64,000 nucleotides of DNA from Clostridium estertheticum (GCF_011065935.2 NZ_JAAMNH020000001.1:5105001-5169000), one strand, 5' to 3'; positions 6,528 through 15,456 are shown, counted from the first letter of the stretch. Numbers and translations are program-made. Notes: generated from the letters alone by a model not told the origin.

Positions 6528-8294
6528 TTAAGAGGTTAAATATGCTACTCCAGAAGCTGGTATGTCAATACTCAAAAGTCCTTTATTTAAACTTATTTTT
6601 TCTCTTCTAACTAACTCACCACAGCAGTTTAGCACTTCAATATCTCTTTCTCCAAAATTATCTTCTATTTCAAGATAAACTTTACCCTTTAGTGTTCCAT
6701 TTACTAATATAACATTTCTAATTGTCTCTTCACTTAAATGCACAACAAGTTCTGAATATACAACCACTATATATTCTTTTTCTGTACTTGAAGCAATTAA
6801 TGGATAGTTTAATTCAGGATAGTAAGGAGTTAGTTTTCCGTCTATAAGCACATCTCTATGCTTCTTCCAGAAGTTAAGCCAAAATCTACTCATTTTAAAA
6901 TGTTCTTCAGTTAAATTTTCAAATCTCATAGACAATTGAGGTACAGAAAATAATATGTTTATAAACTGTAATGCTGCACTTTCCACATTATCTTCAGTGC
7001 TCCACATTATCATATCTGAATGAGCAGCAGTATTTCCACAAAGCAATCTAATATCCATTGATCCTATTCTATTAGTTATTGCATCATTAGGACAGTCTGA
7101 AACTCTGAATATATTACCATACGTCCTCATACAGGGACCTATATATCTTTGTCTAAATTCAATCATAAAATCAGGCTTAATAGCTCTAAGCTTTTCAATT
7201 ACAGTACTTAATAAACAATCTACAGCTTCTTGAACTGATTCAAAATCCATAAACTCATTATAATTATCTAGCCCATTAACTGTTAGATCAAACTCATCTA
7301 CAAAATCTAGCTTTAGTCCATCTAAGTCCCACTCTATAACCGCATTTTCATATATCGAAATTAAATACTCTCTAACCTCAGGATATCTTGGGTCAAGCAC
7401 CCCTGTCTTTAAATGTTCATCGTAGGACAATATATTGTCCTTAAATCTATTCCAAGCCTCTGAATGTATTCCAACAAAAGGGACACTATACCAAAGCATA
7501 TATTTTAGACCTATATCATGTACTCTCTTTACATGCTCTCTCATGTTAGAAATTCTCTCTTTTGCAACCTTCCAATCCCCACAATAAGCATATCCTCTAT
7601 TGTTATCAGATGTTTGCCATCCATCATCTACGATAATAGTTTCACATCCTAACCCTTTAGCTATGCTGCATTGTTTTTCCACTTCACCCTCTATGAGTTC
7701 TTGATGGAAGCTATACCAAGTTGAATACATTGGCTGCTTTGCAAATTCTGGCACAAATGCGGGCTTGTACTGTTTAAATGTTTCCCACCATTTTGAAACA
7801 TCCTTTAAGCTTTCGTAGTAAGGAATGTTTCTTGTGTCTAATCTCAGCTCCCCTTCATATGTTAATACTTTTTTTGAAGGTTCAGTAAAAAGTACAATTT
7901 TACATTCAAAGGTACCATCTTCTTCATGTATTCCCATATTCATATTTACCGTATTCAATGCATCTGAAAATGCACAAGTAAGCCTGTTTTTCCCACTCAT
8001 ATTATATAAACATGAGACCGGTGCCGAACTTGTTGCCTTAGAAAAGAACCCTCTCGCCCAATCAGCATGAAAAGCTTTGTTTTTGAAGGCAGTAGGATAC
8101 CAATAGGAGTGTATATCAATAATGGGATGCTTCCATGAGATTGTAATTTTAGGCATATGGATTGGCACCAGTGAGCTAAATCTTAGTTTTACAATTTCCA
8201 ATCCTTTCTCAGATTCTTCACTGGTAAGGCTTAGACTCAGACCTTCATCACCATCTACATTAATAATATGTTTACTTGTTTTTATCTCTTTCAC
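6528..8294 (-). CDS. alpha-galactosidase, glycoside hydrolase family 36
   Basis: A retaining clan GH-D alpha-galactosidase that removes terminal alpha-1,6-galactose from melibiose, raffinose and related oligosaccharides. There is a beta-sandwich N-domain (about 1-165), then a TIM barrel with VDDGWQT near residue 225, the nucleophile D330 in LKLDFVDEF and the acid/base D400 in RVSDCPNDA. At 588 residues it is shorter than the 720-residue GH36 group. It has no signal peptide, so it acts on imported sugar. I chose GTG at 8294 because GGGAGGT lies 6 nt upstream; a TTG five codons earlier overlaps that site. It is probably co-transcribed with melA under the divergent AraC regulator. Substrate is uncertain. 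Confidence 0.85.
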   Translation of the reverse strand: MKEIKTSKHIINVDGDEGLSLSLTSEESEKGLEIVKLRFSSLVPIHMPKITISWKHPIIDIHSYWYPTAFKNKAFHADWARGFFSKATSSAPVSCLYNMSGKNRLTCAFSDALNTVNMNMGIHEEDGTFECKIVLFTEPSKKVLTYEGELRLDTRNIPYYESLKDVSKWWETFKQYKPAFVPEFAKQPMYSTWYSFHQELIEGEVEKQCSIAKGLGCETIIVDDGWQTSDNNRGYAYCGDWKVAKERISNMREHVKRVHDIGLKYMLWYSVPFVGIHSEAWNRFKDNILSYDEHLKTGVLDPRYPEVREYLISIYENAVIEWDLDGLKLDFVDEFDLTVNGLDNYNEFMDFESVQEAVDCLLSTVIEKLRAIKPDFMIEFRQRYIGPCMRTYGNIFRVSDCPNDAITNRIGSMDIRLLCGNTAAHSDMIMWSTEDNVESAALQFINILFSVPQLSMRFENLTEEHFKMSRFWLNFWKKHRDVLIDGKLTPYYPELNYPLIASSTEKEYIVVVYSELVVHLSEETIRNVILVNGTLKGKVYLEIEDNFGERDIEVLNCCGELVRREKISLNKGLLSIDIPASGVAYLTS

Positions 8295-8351
8295 TTTCTT
8301 ACCTCCCAATTTAAAACCATCGCAATATTTAATGCTATAATTATATATAGT

Positions 8352-8383
8352 ATAAAAGGAGATGTAAATCCATCTCCTTTTAT
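8352..8383. terminator. perfect 13-bp hairpin between melA and the GH36 gene
   Basis: ATAAAAGGAGATG is matched exactly by CATCTCCTTTTAT around a 6-base loop. On the minus strand it lies 36 nt downstream of the melA stop and 57 nt upstream of the GH36 start. It may be a partial terminator that lowers GH36 expression, or a stabilising 3' hairpin. Confidence 0.6.
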
Positions 8384-8419
8384 TAAATTAATGCCTGTAC
8401 TCAAAAGACAATCAATAGT

Positions 8420-9718
8420 TTACAAAAATTTAGGCAACCAATCACCATGAGCTTCAATTAAATCATCACATAAAGAAATAATATCATCTATTGATAACTC
8501 TGATGAAGTATGAGGATCAAGCAGCGCAGCATGATAAATATATTCCTTCTTACCTGTCATTGCAGCTTCTATTGTTAATAACTGTGAATTAATACTGTTT
8601 CTATTCAGTGCTGCTAATTGAGGTGGAAGTTCACCAACATAACATGGTGTTACCCCACTTCTATCAACTAAGCAAGGGACTTCTACTATTGCATCTTTAG
8701 GTAGATTGGTTATTAATCCATCGTTTAATACATTTCCACCAATTTTATATGGTATATCAGTTTCCATAGCTTCCATTATATATGAAGCATACTCAGTTGT
8801 TCTTTTGTGCTCAACGTTTTTATTACTTACCAAATCCTTACCCATTTGCTCCCATGCTTTTATTTGAGCTATACATCTTCTTGGGTATTCATCTAATGGT
8901 ATATTAAATTTTTCAATTAACTCTGGATACTTATCTTTTATAAAATAAGGCATGTACTCTGCATTATGTTCACTTGACTCAGTTACGTAATATCCAAATT
9001 GTTTCATTATTTCATAACGTACCATATCTCCATGAGGTGTTTCTCTTTGTAATGCCCTTTTCTTAATTTCTGGGTATAAACTTTCTCCATTTCTTGTAAC
9101 CTCTAATAGCCAAGCCATATGATTAATCCCTGCTATTTTACATTGAACATTGTCGCCTTCCATTTCCAATCCCTTCAATAGATGCTCTGCGCATACTTGG
9201 ACACTATGACATAATCCAACGGTTTTGATATTTGTCCCTCTGAGCATAGCTCCTGTTAATATTGACATTGGATTTGTGTAATTTAAAAACCATGCATCCG
9301 GACAAACTTCCTCCATATCTTTTGCAAAATCAAGTAGTACAGGAATTGTTCTTAGCGCCCTAAAAATTCCACCAATCCCCAAAGTATCACCAATAGTTTG
9401 ACGCAGACCATACTTTTTCGCAATTTCAAAGTCAGTTACAGTACATGGCTCATATCCACCCACTTGAATTGCATTTACTACATATTTTGCTCCTCGTAAA
9501 GCTTCTTTTCTATCTGAATAAGCTATAATCTTAGCCCGATTGCTATTTGAATTTTTATTAATACTGTTTAATATTACTTCTGACTCTTTTAACCTCTTGT
9601 AATCTATGTCATAAAGTGCAATTTCTGAATCTCTAAGTGCTGGAGTTAGCATAACATCCCCTAATACATTTTTTGCGAAAATTGTGCTCCCAGCTCCCAT
9701 AAAGGCTATTTTTATCAT
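8420..9718 (-). CDS. melA: alpha-galactosidase, glycoside hydrolase family 4
   Basis: GH4 enzymes cleave alpha-galactosides through an oxidation/elimination cycle that needs NAD+ and Mn2+. The N-terminus has the nucleotide-binding loop FMGAGS (residues 6-11). The substrate and metal motifs follow: NYTNPM (about 146-151), C170-H171-S172, and H200 in GINHMAW; the Cys and His match the family metal ligands. It is 432 residues from ATG at 9718, which follows GGAGG with 7-nt spacing; a longer frame to 9769 has no site. It is divergent from the AraC regulator. It is cytoplasmic and redundant in activity with the GH36 gene. An alpha-glucosidase role is less likely given the NYTNPM and GLCHS context. 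Confidence 0.88.
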   Translation of the reverse strand: MIKIAFMGAGSTIFAKNVLGDVMLTPALRDSEIALYDIDYKRLKESEVILNSINKNSNSNRAKIIAYSDRKEALRGAKYVVNAIQVGGYEPCTVTDFEIAKKYGLRQTIGDTLGIGGIFRALRTIPVLLDFAKDMEEVCPDAWFLNYTNPMSILTGAMLRGTNIKTVGLCHSVQVCAEHLLKGLEMEGDNVQCKIAGINHMAWLLEVTRNGESLYPEIKKRALQRETPHGDMVRYEIMKQFGYYVTESSEHNAEYMPYFIKDKYPELIEKFNIPLDEYPRRCIAQIKAWEQMGKDLVSNKNVEHKRTTEYASYIMEAMETDIPYKIGGNVLNDGLITNLPKDAIVEVPCLVDRSGVTPCYVGELPPQLAALNRNSINSQLLTIEAAMTGKKEYIYHAALLDPHTSSELSIDDIISLCDDLIEAHGDWLPKFL

Positions 9719-9861
9719 AATTATTCCTCCAATTGATTTTTCTATTTTTTTCTTTATTCTTAATCTCATTTATAATTATAAATAGTATGTAAGTTAATAT
9801 ATATGGTATTATGTTATTAGTATATAGTTCAATGTTAGAGTAAACTCACTAGGAGGTTCAT
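9719..9861. promoter_or_regulatory. divergent control region between melA and the AraC regulator
   Basis: This 143-nt AT-rich spacer separates two divergent genes, the classic layout for an AraC-type activator and its target. It contains short palindromic tracts such as TATAATTATA and a GGAGG site for each gene. No clear -35/-10 pair is visible for melA, as expected for an activator-dependent promoter. The operator is not identified. Confidence 0.5.
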
Positions 9862-10695
9862 ATGAACGATTTTCTTATGGAAGAGTTAATCCTACAAATT
9901 ACAAACAAATATGACTCGAATTTAATTGTTTATCAGTGTGGCTGGGAAAACTGTAGACCCAAGCATTCTTATGGGCCTGCAATTAGGGATCACTACTTAA
10001 TTCACTTTGTTACAGAGGGCTGTGGAACGCTCTCCATAGATAATCTCACTTTCGAAATAAAAGAAAATCAAGGATTTTTGATATGTCCTGGGGATATTAC
10101 CTATTATGAAGCTGACAAAAATACTCCTTGGAACTATATATGGGTAGGTTTTAATGGAATAAAAGCTCCCGAGTACATTAGGCAAATTGGATTAAGCAAA
10201 CATAATCCAATAATAAATACAAAGAGTTCAGGCCTTATTTTTGAATACTTAAATGAAATTTTTGAAAGTACAAAACTTGAACATGCTCGTGAAATTAGAA
10301 TGCTCGGATATTTGTATCTATTATTATCAATACTAATCGGAGAGTCTGACGTTAAAGAAACAACAAATTATAAGCATGAATATATTCTAAAGGCTATAGA
10401 ATATATAGAAATGAATTACTCGAGAAGTATGTCCGTAAAAAATATTGCCGAACATATTGGTTTAAATAGAAGTTATTTTAGTAGCCTCTTCAAAACTTCA
10501 TTAGATATATCTCCTGAAAGCTTTTTAATTCAATATAGAGTTAATAAGGCTTGTGAACTTTTGAAACAAAATAATAAATTGAGAATAAGCGATGTATCTC
10601 GTTCAGTTGGTTATCCCGATCAGCTAGCCTTTTCAAAAACCTTCAAAAAAGTAAAGGGCTACCCCCCAAGTGAATATTTAATTAAAAATAAATAA
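9862..10695 (+). CDS. AraC-family transcriptional regulator (galactoside-type)
   Basis: A 277-residue regulator with an N-terminal cupin-like ligand domain (about 1-150; HYLIHFVTEGCGTLSID and NQGFLICPGDITYYEAD are the sugar-cupin signatures of MsmR/RafR-type regulators). A C-terminal double helix-turn-helix follows at about 178-277 (SVKNIAEHIGLNRSYFSSLFK and ISDVSRSVGYPDQLAFSKTF). ATG at 9862 follows AGGAGG. It is divergent to melA, so it probably activates the two alpha-galactosidase genes in response to an alpha-galactoside. It is one of only two plus-strand genes here. The ligand is inferred from context. Confidence 0.87.
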   Translation: MNDFLMEELILQITNKYDSNLIVYQCGWENCRPKHSYGPAIRDHYLIHFVTEGCGTLSIDNLTFEIKENQGFLICPGDITYYEADKNTPWNYIWVGFNGIKAPEYIRQIGLSKHNPIINTKSSGLIFEYLNEIFESTKLEHAREIRMLGYLYLLLSILIGESDVKETTNYKHEYILKAIEYIEMNYSRSMSVKNIAEHIGLNRSYFSSLFKTSLDISPESFLIQYRVNKACELLKQNNKLRISDVSRSVGYPDQLAFSKTFKKVKGYPPSEYLIKNK

Positions 10696-10709
10696 ACATA
10701 TTATAAAAT

Positions 10710-10737
10710 AGGACTGTTTTCAAAGTAAAACACTCCT
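10710..10737 (+). terminator. hairpin after the AraC gene, possible terminator
   Basis: AGGACTGTTTT pairs with AAAACACTCCT (one mismatch) around a 6-base loop, 15 nt after the AraC stop codon. The following tract (GTCTTTATAAT) is only modestly T-rich, so termination may be partial. On the minus strand it lies downstream of the lipoprotein stub. Confidence 0.5.
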
Positions 10738-10762
10738 GTCTTTATAATAGATCTATTAGATT

Positions 10763-10864
10763 TCATATGTAATTAATCTCTTTTTCAGCATCTTTTTTAC
10801 AACCTATAAGCGTTGAAGTGATAAAAACACATGTTATTAGCGCAATGATACGGTTTTTCCTCAT
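10763..10864 (-). pseudogene. 33-codon lipoprotein stub, probable remnant of a sugar-binding protein gene
   Basis: A short frame starts at ATG 10864 behind GGGGGAAATATT, an excellent ribosome site. It encodes two positive residues, a hydrophobic core and the lipobox L19-I-G-C22, then KKDAEKEI and a stop. This is a complete lipoprotein signal peptide followed by almost no mature protein. In alpha-galactoside loci this is where the lipoprotein of the ABC sugar importer would be expected. I infer the 5' remnant of such a gene, deleted when the transporter was lost. A genuine mini-lipoprotein cannot be excluded. Confidence 0.6.
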
Positions 10865-11121
10865 AATATTTCCCCCTTTTATTAATATAAAGACTTCTTG
10901 CAAAATTGAGTATTATCCCGCGGAATTTTGAGATTCTCTTTGTTCTACATATAAATTATATTATAGTAAGGTCCCTCCTTAAAATGAATTAATGCTAGAA
11001 GTATATGTTTAAATGTTAGTTTTAAAAAATTCATTGTTTAATATTCTATATGGTCTGAAGCGTACATTGATAATTATAAAACTTAATTTTTTTGAAATTA
11101 AAACTATAAATAAGTAAAAAA
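10865..11121. other. AT-rich spacer without a recognisable gene
   Basis: No frame of useful length or repeat is visible on either strand. An isolated AAGGAGGGACC tract near 10970-10980 on the minus strand looks like an orphan ribosome site, consistent with local gene loss around the lipoprotein stub. Confidence 0.4.
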
Positions 11122-11159
11122 AAGATATTGATCTAACTTTGTAGTTAGACCAATATCTT
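11122..11159 (-). terminator. terminator of the glutamate-fermentation operon
   Basis: AAGATATTGATCTAAC pairs with GTTAGACCAATATCTT (15 of 16 positions, the remaining one a G-U pair on one strand) around a 6-base loop. On the minus strand it is followed by seven T residues. It lies 21 nt beyond the citF stop codon and closes the catabolic operon. Confidence 0.88.
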
Positions 11160-11180
11160 AAAAATCACTTAATTTATATT

Positions 11181-12719
11181 TTATAGTGGCTTTCTAACCA
11201 CATCTATTACTGTACCATCTCTATATTCTATAACTGCAACTATTTGATCTGTTACCGCAATTGCCTTTGGTTTACCTGTCATTTTTTCAGCTATTGCTTT
11301 TAGCTCTTCAATTGTCATTATAGGAAGATTAGTTTTCTTTAATTTTTCAATTATATCTAATCTCTTTGGATTAACAGCTATTCCTCTTTCTGTTACAATA
11401 ACATCAATGCACTCCCCTGGAGTAGTTATTGTTGTTACCTTATCTTTTATAATTGGAAGTCTTGCCTTCATTAATTGCGTAACAATTATTGTAAGTTTAG
11501 CTCCTGCTGCTGTATCACTATGGCCTCCAGAGCCACCCATGATGGCACCATCTGAACCAGTGGTTACATTAACATTAAAGTTTGTGTCTATTTCTGTAGC
11601 ACCTAAGATAACTATGTCTAGATTATTTACAACCGCGCCTTTGTTATCTGGATTTCCGTACATGGAAGCAGACATTCTTTGATGTTTATGCGTACTTACA
11701 TAGGACTGTACTGCTTGCAAATCAAAACACTGTACATCAAATAAGGATCTAAATAACCCTTCTTTAAACATATCTACAATATATCCAGTTATTCCACCTG
11801 AGGCAAAACTTCCAACTATACCGTGTAGCTTCATATATTTTCTTAGCTCTGCAGCTACAGCGAGTGATATTCCACCTGCACCGGTTTGAAAGGACATTTC
11901 GTCTTTAACAAGACCTGTTGCCACCATAACGTCACTGGCCATTTTAGCTATTTTAAGTCCTACTGGGTCATTAGTAATTTGTGTTGTTCCAGATACTATT
12001 CCAGCTGGATCACCAATAGAATCTACCTTTAGAACATAGTCTACATATATCTGACTAATTTCTATGGGGCAAGTTGGATAAGGCACCAAATTATCTGTTA
12101 TTGCTACTACCCTATCTGCACACTCGGCATCTGATACTGCATAGCCTAGCGCTCCACAAGCTGATTTTCCATATAATCCATTAACGTTTCCATAAGTGTC
12201 TGCTGTAGGGGCTGCAATGAAAGCTACATCTATATGTAAATCTCCACTTTCTATTGCTCTAGCACGTCCACCATGGGTATGCATTATCACTGGCGTTTTT
12301 AATATCCCTCTGGAAATCTCTTGAGCCACAGGACCTGACATATAGTTAGTCACTATTTTTGTAACTACGCCATTTTTGATATGCTCGATTAAAGGGGAAT
12401 GGTTTGGGAAAATAGAGCTTACTGCAAGAGTAATATTTTTTATACCCTTACTTTCAATAGCTGCTAAAACTGTGTTTAGGACGTAGTCCCCATTTCTTAA
12501 ATGATGATGAAAAGAGATGGTCATACCATCCGCAAGTTCAACCTTTTCCAAAACTTCCTCTATACTATTTAAAACTTTTTCTTCATTTGGAGTTACTGAG
12601 TTTACTTTTACTTCTTTTTTTATTTTAATGCCAACATGCTTAAATGCACCTTCAAAAGGAGTAACTTTTCCATAGCCCTCTATATATTCAGGCATTTCTC
12701 TCCCTAATATATTCTTCAT
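11181..12719 (-). CDS. citF: citramalate lyase alpha subunit (CoA-transferase, CitF-like)
   Basis: The alpha subunit exchanges acetyl on the acyl carrier subunit for citramalate (or citrate), forming the citramalyl thioester. The 512-residue protein has the CitF fold, with HTHGGRARAIESGDLHIDVAF and GSFASGGITGYIVDMFKEGL. GxGG-rich loops such as MGGSGGHSDTAAG are typical of family I CoA-transferases. ATG at 12719 follows GAGGTG; a GTG three codons upstream lies inside that site. It is the last gene of the operon. The subunits look like citrate lyase, but the adjacent glutamate mutase, methylaspartase and mesaconase make citramalate the expected substrate, giving acetate plus pyruvate. Confidence 0.88.
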   Translation of the reverse strand: MKNILGREMPEYIEGYGKVTPFEGAFKHVGIKIKKEVKVNSVTPNEEKVLNSIEEVLEKVELADGMTISFHHHLRNGDYVLNTVLAAIESKGIKNITLAVSSIFPNHSPLIEHIKNGVVTKIVTNYMSGPVAQEISRGILKTPVIMHTHGGRARAIESGDLHIDVAFIAAPTADTYGNVNGLYGKSACGALGYAVSDAECADRVVAITDNLVPYPTCPIEISQIYVDYVLKVDSIGDPAGIVSGTTQITNDPVGLKIAKMASDVMVATGLVKDEMSFQTGAGGISLAVAAELRKYMKLHGIVGSFASGGITGYIVDMFKEGLFRSLFDVQCFDLQAVQSYVSTHKHQRMSASMYGNPDNKGAVVNNLDIVILGATEIDTNFNVNVTTGSDGAIMGGSGGHSDTAAGAKLTIIVTQLMKARLPIIKDKVTTITTPGECIDVIVTERGIAVNPKRLDIIEKLKKTNLPIMTIEELKAIAEKMTGKPKAIAVTDQIVAVIEYRDGTVIDVVRKPL

Positions 12720-12781
12720 TATTATCACCTCAATTAACTAATCCACTAAAGTAAATTTTCGAAAAGCTTTAAACCATATTT

Positions 12782-13654
12782 TTATATAAGGCCTAAAATC
12801 TTTGCTAGTTCTACTGTGTTTTTAGCTCTATTTATAACTGGAGCATCTACCATTTTTCCGTCTAAGGAAAATACTCCTTTTCCTTCACTTTCTGCTTCTT
12901 CCATAGCGCCCAGGACTCTTTTAGCGTACTTTATTTCGCCCTCATTTGGAGCATATACAGAATGAATAGTATCAATATGTTTTGGGCTTATTGCAGCTTT
13001 TCCTGTAAGTCCTAAACTTTTAGCTTTCCTTGTGTCCTTTTCTAAGCCTTCAAAATCACTAGTATCTGTAAATGGAGTATCTATAGAATCCACCTTCATT
13101 GTCCTACAGGCAATTGCTACTTGATTTCTTGCATAGAAGATTTCTTCTCCTTCTTTGGTTCTTTTTATACCTAAATCTGAAGTTAAATCTTCTCCTCCAA
13201 GTAAAACAGCCACTATTCTATCACAAGATTTTATTATATTATAAACATTTTGAAGACCATAAGCTGTTTCTACTATGGGAATTAATTTTATACTTCCCGC
13301 ATCAAAACCTTCTTCCGCTTCTATGTTTATAAGCATTTCATCTATAGTTTTAAGCTCTTCTTCTGTAGCTTTTGGTATCATTAATGCATCTGGTTTAACT
13401 CTTCCAATTACATCGATATCCTTTAGTGCAAATTCCGTGGTAATTGGGTTTACCCTTACTACAAGTTCTACATTACTATAATCTACATTTTTTATTGCTT
13501 CTCTTACCAAAATTCTAGCACTGTCCTTTTCTGTTAGACTTACAGCATCCTCTAAGTCTAATATAATTGAGTCGGCACCTAAAATTCCTGCATTCTGAAG
13601 CATGCCTGGATTATTTCCTGGCATAAAAAGCATAGTTCTTCTCAACCTTTTCAT
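12782..13654 (-). CDS. citE: citramalate lyase beta subunit (CitE-like)
   Basis: The beta subunit cleaves the citramalyl (or citryl) thioester to pyruvate (or oxaloacetate), leaving acetyl on the carrier. The 290-residue TIM-barrel protein has the HpcH/HpaI-CitE signatures RTMLFMPGNNPGML (residues about 5-18), DSIILDLEDAV, LIPIVETAYG and GGEDLTSDLG, the last holding Mg-binding acidic residues. ATG at 13654 follows GAGGTGATTTGT. It starts 12 nt after citD and is 62 nt ahead of citF. Assignment to citramalate rather than citrate rests on context. Confidence 0.9.
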   Translation of the reverse strand: MKRLRRTMLFMPGNNPGMLQNAGILGADSIILDLEDAVSLTEKDSARILVREAIKNVDYSNVELVVRVNPITTEFALKDIDVIGRVKPDALMIPKATEEELKTIDEMLINIEAEEGFDAGSIKLIPIVETAYGLQNVYNIIKSCDRIVAVLLGGEDLTSDLGIKRTKEGEEIFYARNQVAIACRTMKVDSIDTPFTDTSDFEGLEKDTRKAKSLGLTGKAAISPKHIDTIHSVYAPNEGEIKYAKRVLGAMEEAESEGKGVFSLDGKMVDAPVINRAKNTVELAKILGLI

Positions 13655-13666
13655 ACAAATCACCTC

Positions 13667-13930
13667 TTACTCCGCTCTTTTGGTAGCCGTTTCTATTCTA
13701 GATTTTATTGTATAGTTTAATGCACCTTTATCTTGAGCATTTACAATAATGTTTTTAACCCCTAATTCCTTAAGAGTATCTTTTATTACGCTTTCTATTT
13801 CTTCTCCAAATTGTTTCATAACAATACTTTGAAGATTTATTTCAATACCGCCCTTAGGGTTTGGCATAATCATTACATATATATCGTTAGATTCCATTGT
13901 ACCCGCTTTGGCTGGTTTATTGATTTCCAT
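13667..13930 (-). CDS. citD: citramalate lyase gamma subunit, acyl carrier protein (CitD-like)
   Basis: This 87-residue carrier holds the phosphoribosyl-dephospho-CoA arm on which the lyase substrates ride. The attachment site is S14 in AKAGTMESNDIYVMIMP, the same position as Ser14 of known CitD proteins. ATG at 13930 follows AGAGGTG; an upstream GTG is part of that site. The arm is made, attached and acetylated by CitG, CitX and CitC at 3826-6253. Gene order citD-citE-citF matches citrate lyase operons. Confidence 0.9.
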   Translation of the reverse strand: MEINKPAKAGTMESNDIYVMIMPNPKGGIEINLQSIVMKQFGEEIESVIKDTLKELGVKNIIVNAQDKGALNYTIKSRIETATKRAE

Positions 13931-13961
13931 AGTATCACCTCTCACAAACTTTAAGTTAATT

Positions 13962-14519
13962 TTATTTTACACTTTCTAAATAAGCATTTTGTCCTTGCTC
14001 GTATAGATTGTTACCCATGCTATCTATTACCACAACTATAGGTAAGTCCTCTACTTCAAGTCTTCTTATAGCTTCAGAGCCTAAATCCTCATAGGTAACT
14101 ATTTCTGCCTTCTTTACACATTTACCTATTAGTGCTCCTGCTCCACCAATGGCTGCAAAATATACAGCACCATTTTTAATCATAGAGTCCACAACCTCTT
14201 GAGATCTGAGACCCTTACCTATCATCCCTTTCAGGCCTTTATCTAAAAGCTTTGGAGCGTAGGCATCCATTCTATAGCTTGTAGTTGGCCCAGCTGATCC
14301 AAGAGCCATTCCGGGCTTTGCTGGAGTTGGTCCAACATAATATATAACTGCATCCTTAACATCTATTGGGAGCTTCTCTCCCTTATCTATAAGGTCCACT
14401 AGTCTTTTATGCGCTGCATCTCTAGCTGTATATATTACACCAGATAATAGCACACTATCTCCTGCTTTTAAATCTTTAACTACATCTTTTGTAAGTGGCG
14501 TAGTTATTCTCTTCTCCAT
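13962..14519 (-). CDS. mesaconase (mesaconate hydratase) beta subunit, class I fumarase type
   Basis: This is the C-terminal swivel domain of a two-subunit class I hydro-lyase, 185 residues, with PLTKDVVKDLKAGDSVLLSG, YTARDAAHKRL, GPTTSYRMD and MIGKGLRSQEV, which complete the active site over the iron-sulphur cluster of the alpha subunit. The family also includes fumarase and L-tartrate dehydratase. The position between methylaspartase and citramalate lyase indicates hydration of mesaconate to (S)-citramalate. It starts 24 nt after the alpha gene. Fumarase activity may coexist. Confidence 0.85.
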   Translation of the reverse strand: MEKRITTPLTKDVVKDLKAGDSVLLSGVIYTARDAAHKRLVDLIDKGEKLPIDVKDAVIYYVGPTPAKPGMALGSAGPTTSYRMDAYAPKLLDKGLKGMIGKGLRSQEVVDSMIKNGAVYFAAIGGAGALIGKCVKKAEIVTYEDLGSEAIRRLEVEDLPIVVVIDSMGNNLYEQGQNAYLESVK

Positions 14520-14543
14520 AACATTCTCCTCCCCTTATCCTTA

Positions 14544-15386
14544 TTATAACTCAGCTTCTGCATGTCTTGCAGCATGACAGTTTATATTTACCGCCACTGG
14601 TAGACCTGCTATATGAGTTGGATAAGTTTCAATATTAACAGCTAAGGCTGTAGTTCTTCCACCAAAACCTTGAGGTCCTATACCTAGCTTATTTATTTCC
14701 TGCGTAAGTTCTTTTTCAAGTTCTGCATAGAAAGGATTTGAGTTTGCCTGCTCTGTTGGTCTAACTGCTGCTCTTTTAGCAAGGTTCGCCGCCTTATCAA
14801 AAGTCCCACCTATGCCTACGCCTACAACTATAGGTGGACATGGATTAGGACCAGCTTCCTTTACTACTTTTAAAATAAATTCCTTAACCCCGTCCAGTCC
14901 ATCTGAAGGTTTAAGCATTTTAATCTGACTCATGTTTTCTGAACCAAACCCCTTTGGAGCTACAGTTATTTTCAATTTATCTCCTGGCACTATATCATAA
15001 TATATAACCGCTGGAGTGTTATTTTTTGTATTTACTCTGTTAATTGCATCTTTAACTACTGACTTTCTTAAAAATCCCTCTTCATATCCTGCTGCTACGC
15101 CCTTATTAATAGCTTCTTCTAGACTTCCACCTACTATATGAACCTCTTGGCCAAGCTCTATAAATACACAAGTCATACCTGTATCTTGACACATTGGCAT
15201 TTTTTCATTTTTAGCTATATCTGCATTTATTAAAATCTTATCTAAAATACCTTTAGCTATATCCCAAGTTTCCTTTTCTCTAGCCTTTTTTAATTGGTTT
15301 CTTATATCATCAGAAAGATAGTAATTAGCATCTATACATAAATTTTTTATTGTTTTTGTTATTTCAGATACATTTATTTCTTTCAT
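14544..15386 (-). CDS. mesaconase (mesaconate hydratase) alpha subunit, [4Fe-4S] class I fumarase type
   Basis: The 280-residue alpha subunit carries three cysteines expected to hold an oxygen-sensitive [4Fe-4S] cluster: one in PMCQDTGMTC, one in GPNPCPPIVVGVGIGG and one in NINCHAARHAE at the C-terminus. These are the signatures of the N-terminal domain of class I fumarases. With the beta subunit it hydrates mesaconate to (S)-citramalate. A 142-nt spacer with two hairpins separates it from methylaspartase upstream, so its level may be set partly by read-through. Confidence 0.86.
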   Translation of the reverse strand: MKEINVSEITKTIKNLCIDANYYLSDDIRNQLKKAREKETWDIAKGILDKILINADIAKNEKMPMCQDTGMTCVFIELGQEVHIVGGSLEEAINKGVAAGYEEGFLRKSVVKDAINRVNTKNNTPAVIYYDIVPGDKLKITVAPKGFGSENMSQIKMLKPSDGLDGVKEFILKVVKEAGPNPCPPIVVGVGIGGTFDKAANLAKRAAVRPTEQANSNPFYAELEKELTQEINKLGIGPQGFGGRTTALAVNIETYPTHIAGLPVAVNINCHAARHAEAEL

Positions 15387-15456
15387 TTCATTCTCCTTTT
15401 AATCATCTTCTTCTAAGCTGAAATATCGTTAAAATTATTTTTCAAATATGGGAAAA

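Noticed and set aside
12737..12750. Third copy of the GntR operator near citF (AACTAATCCACTA)
   Set aside because: It matches only one half-site and lies between tightly linked genes of the same operon without a promoter; probably chance.
11181..13930. Citrate lyase of citrate fermentation
   Set aside because: Subunits are CitD/E/F-like, but no citrate transporter or oxaloacetate decarboxylase is nearby, and glutamate mutase, methylaspartase and mesaconase share the operon; citramalate lyase fits better.
13962..15386. Fumarase of a TCA-type pathway
   Set aside because: The family includes fumarase, but the position between methylaspartase and citramalate lyase makes mesaconase the better primary call; dual activity is left open.
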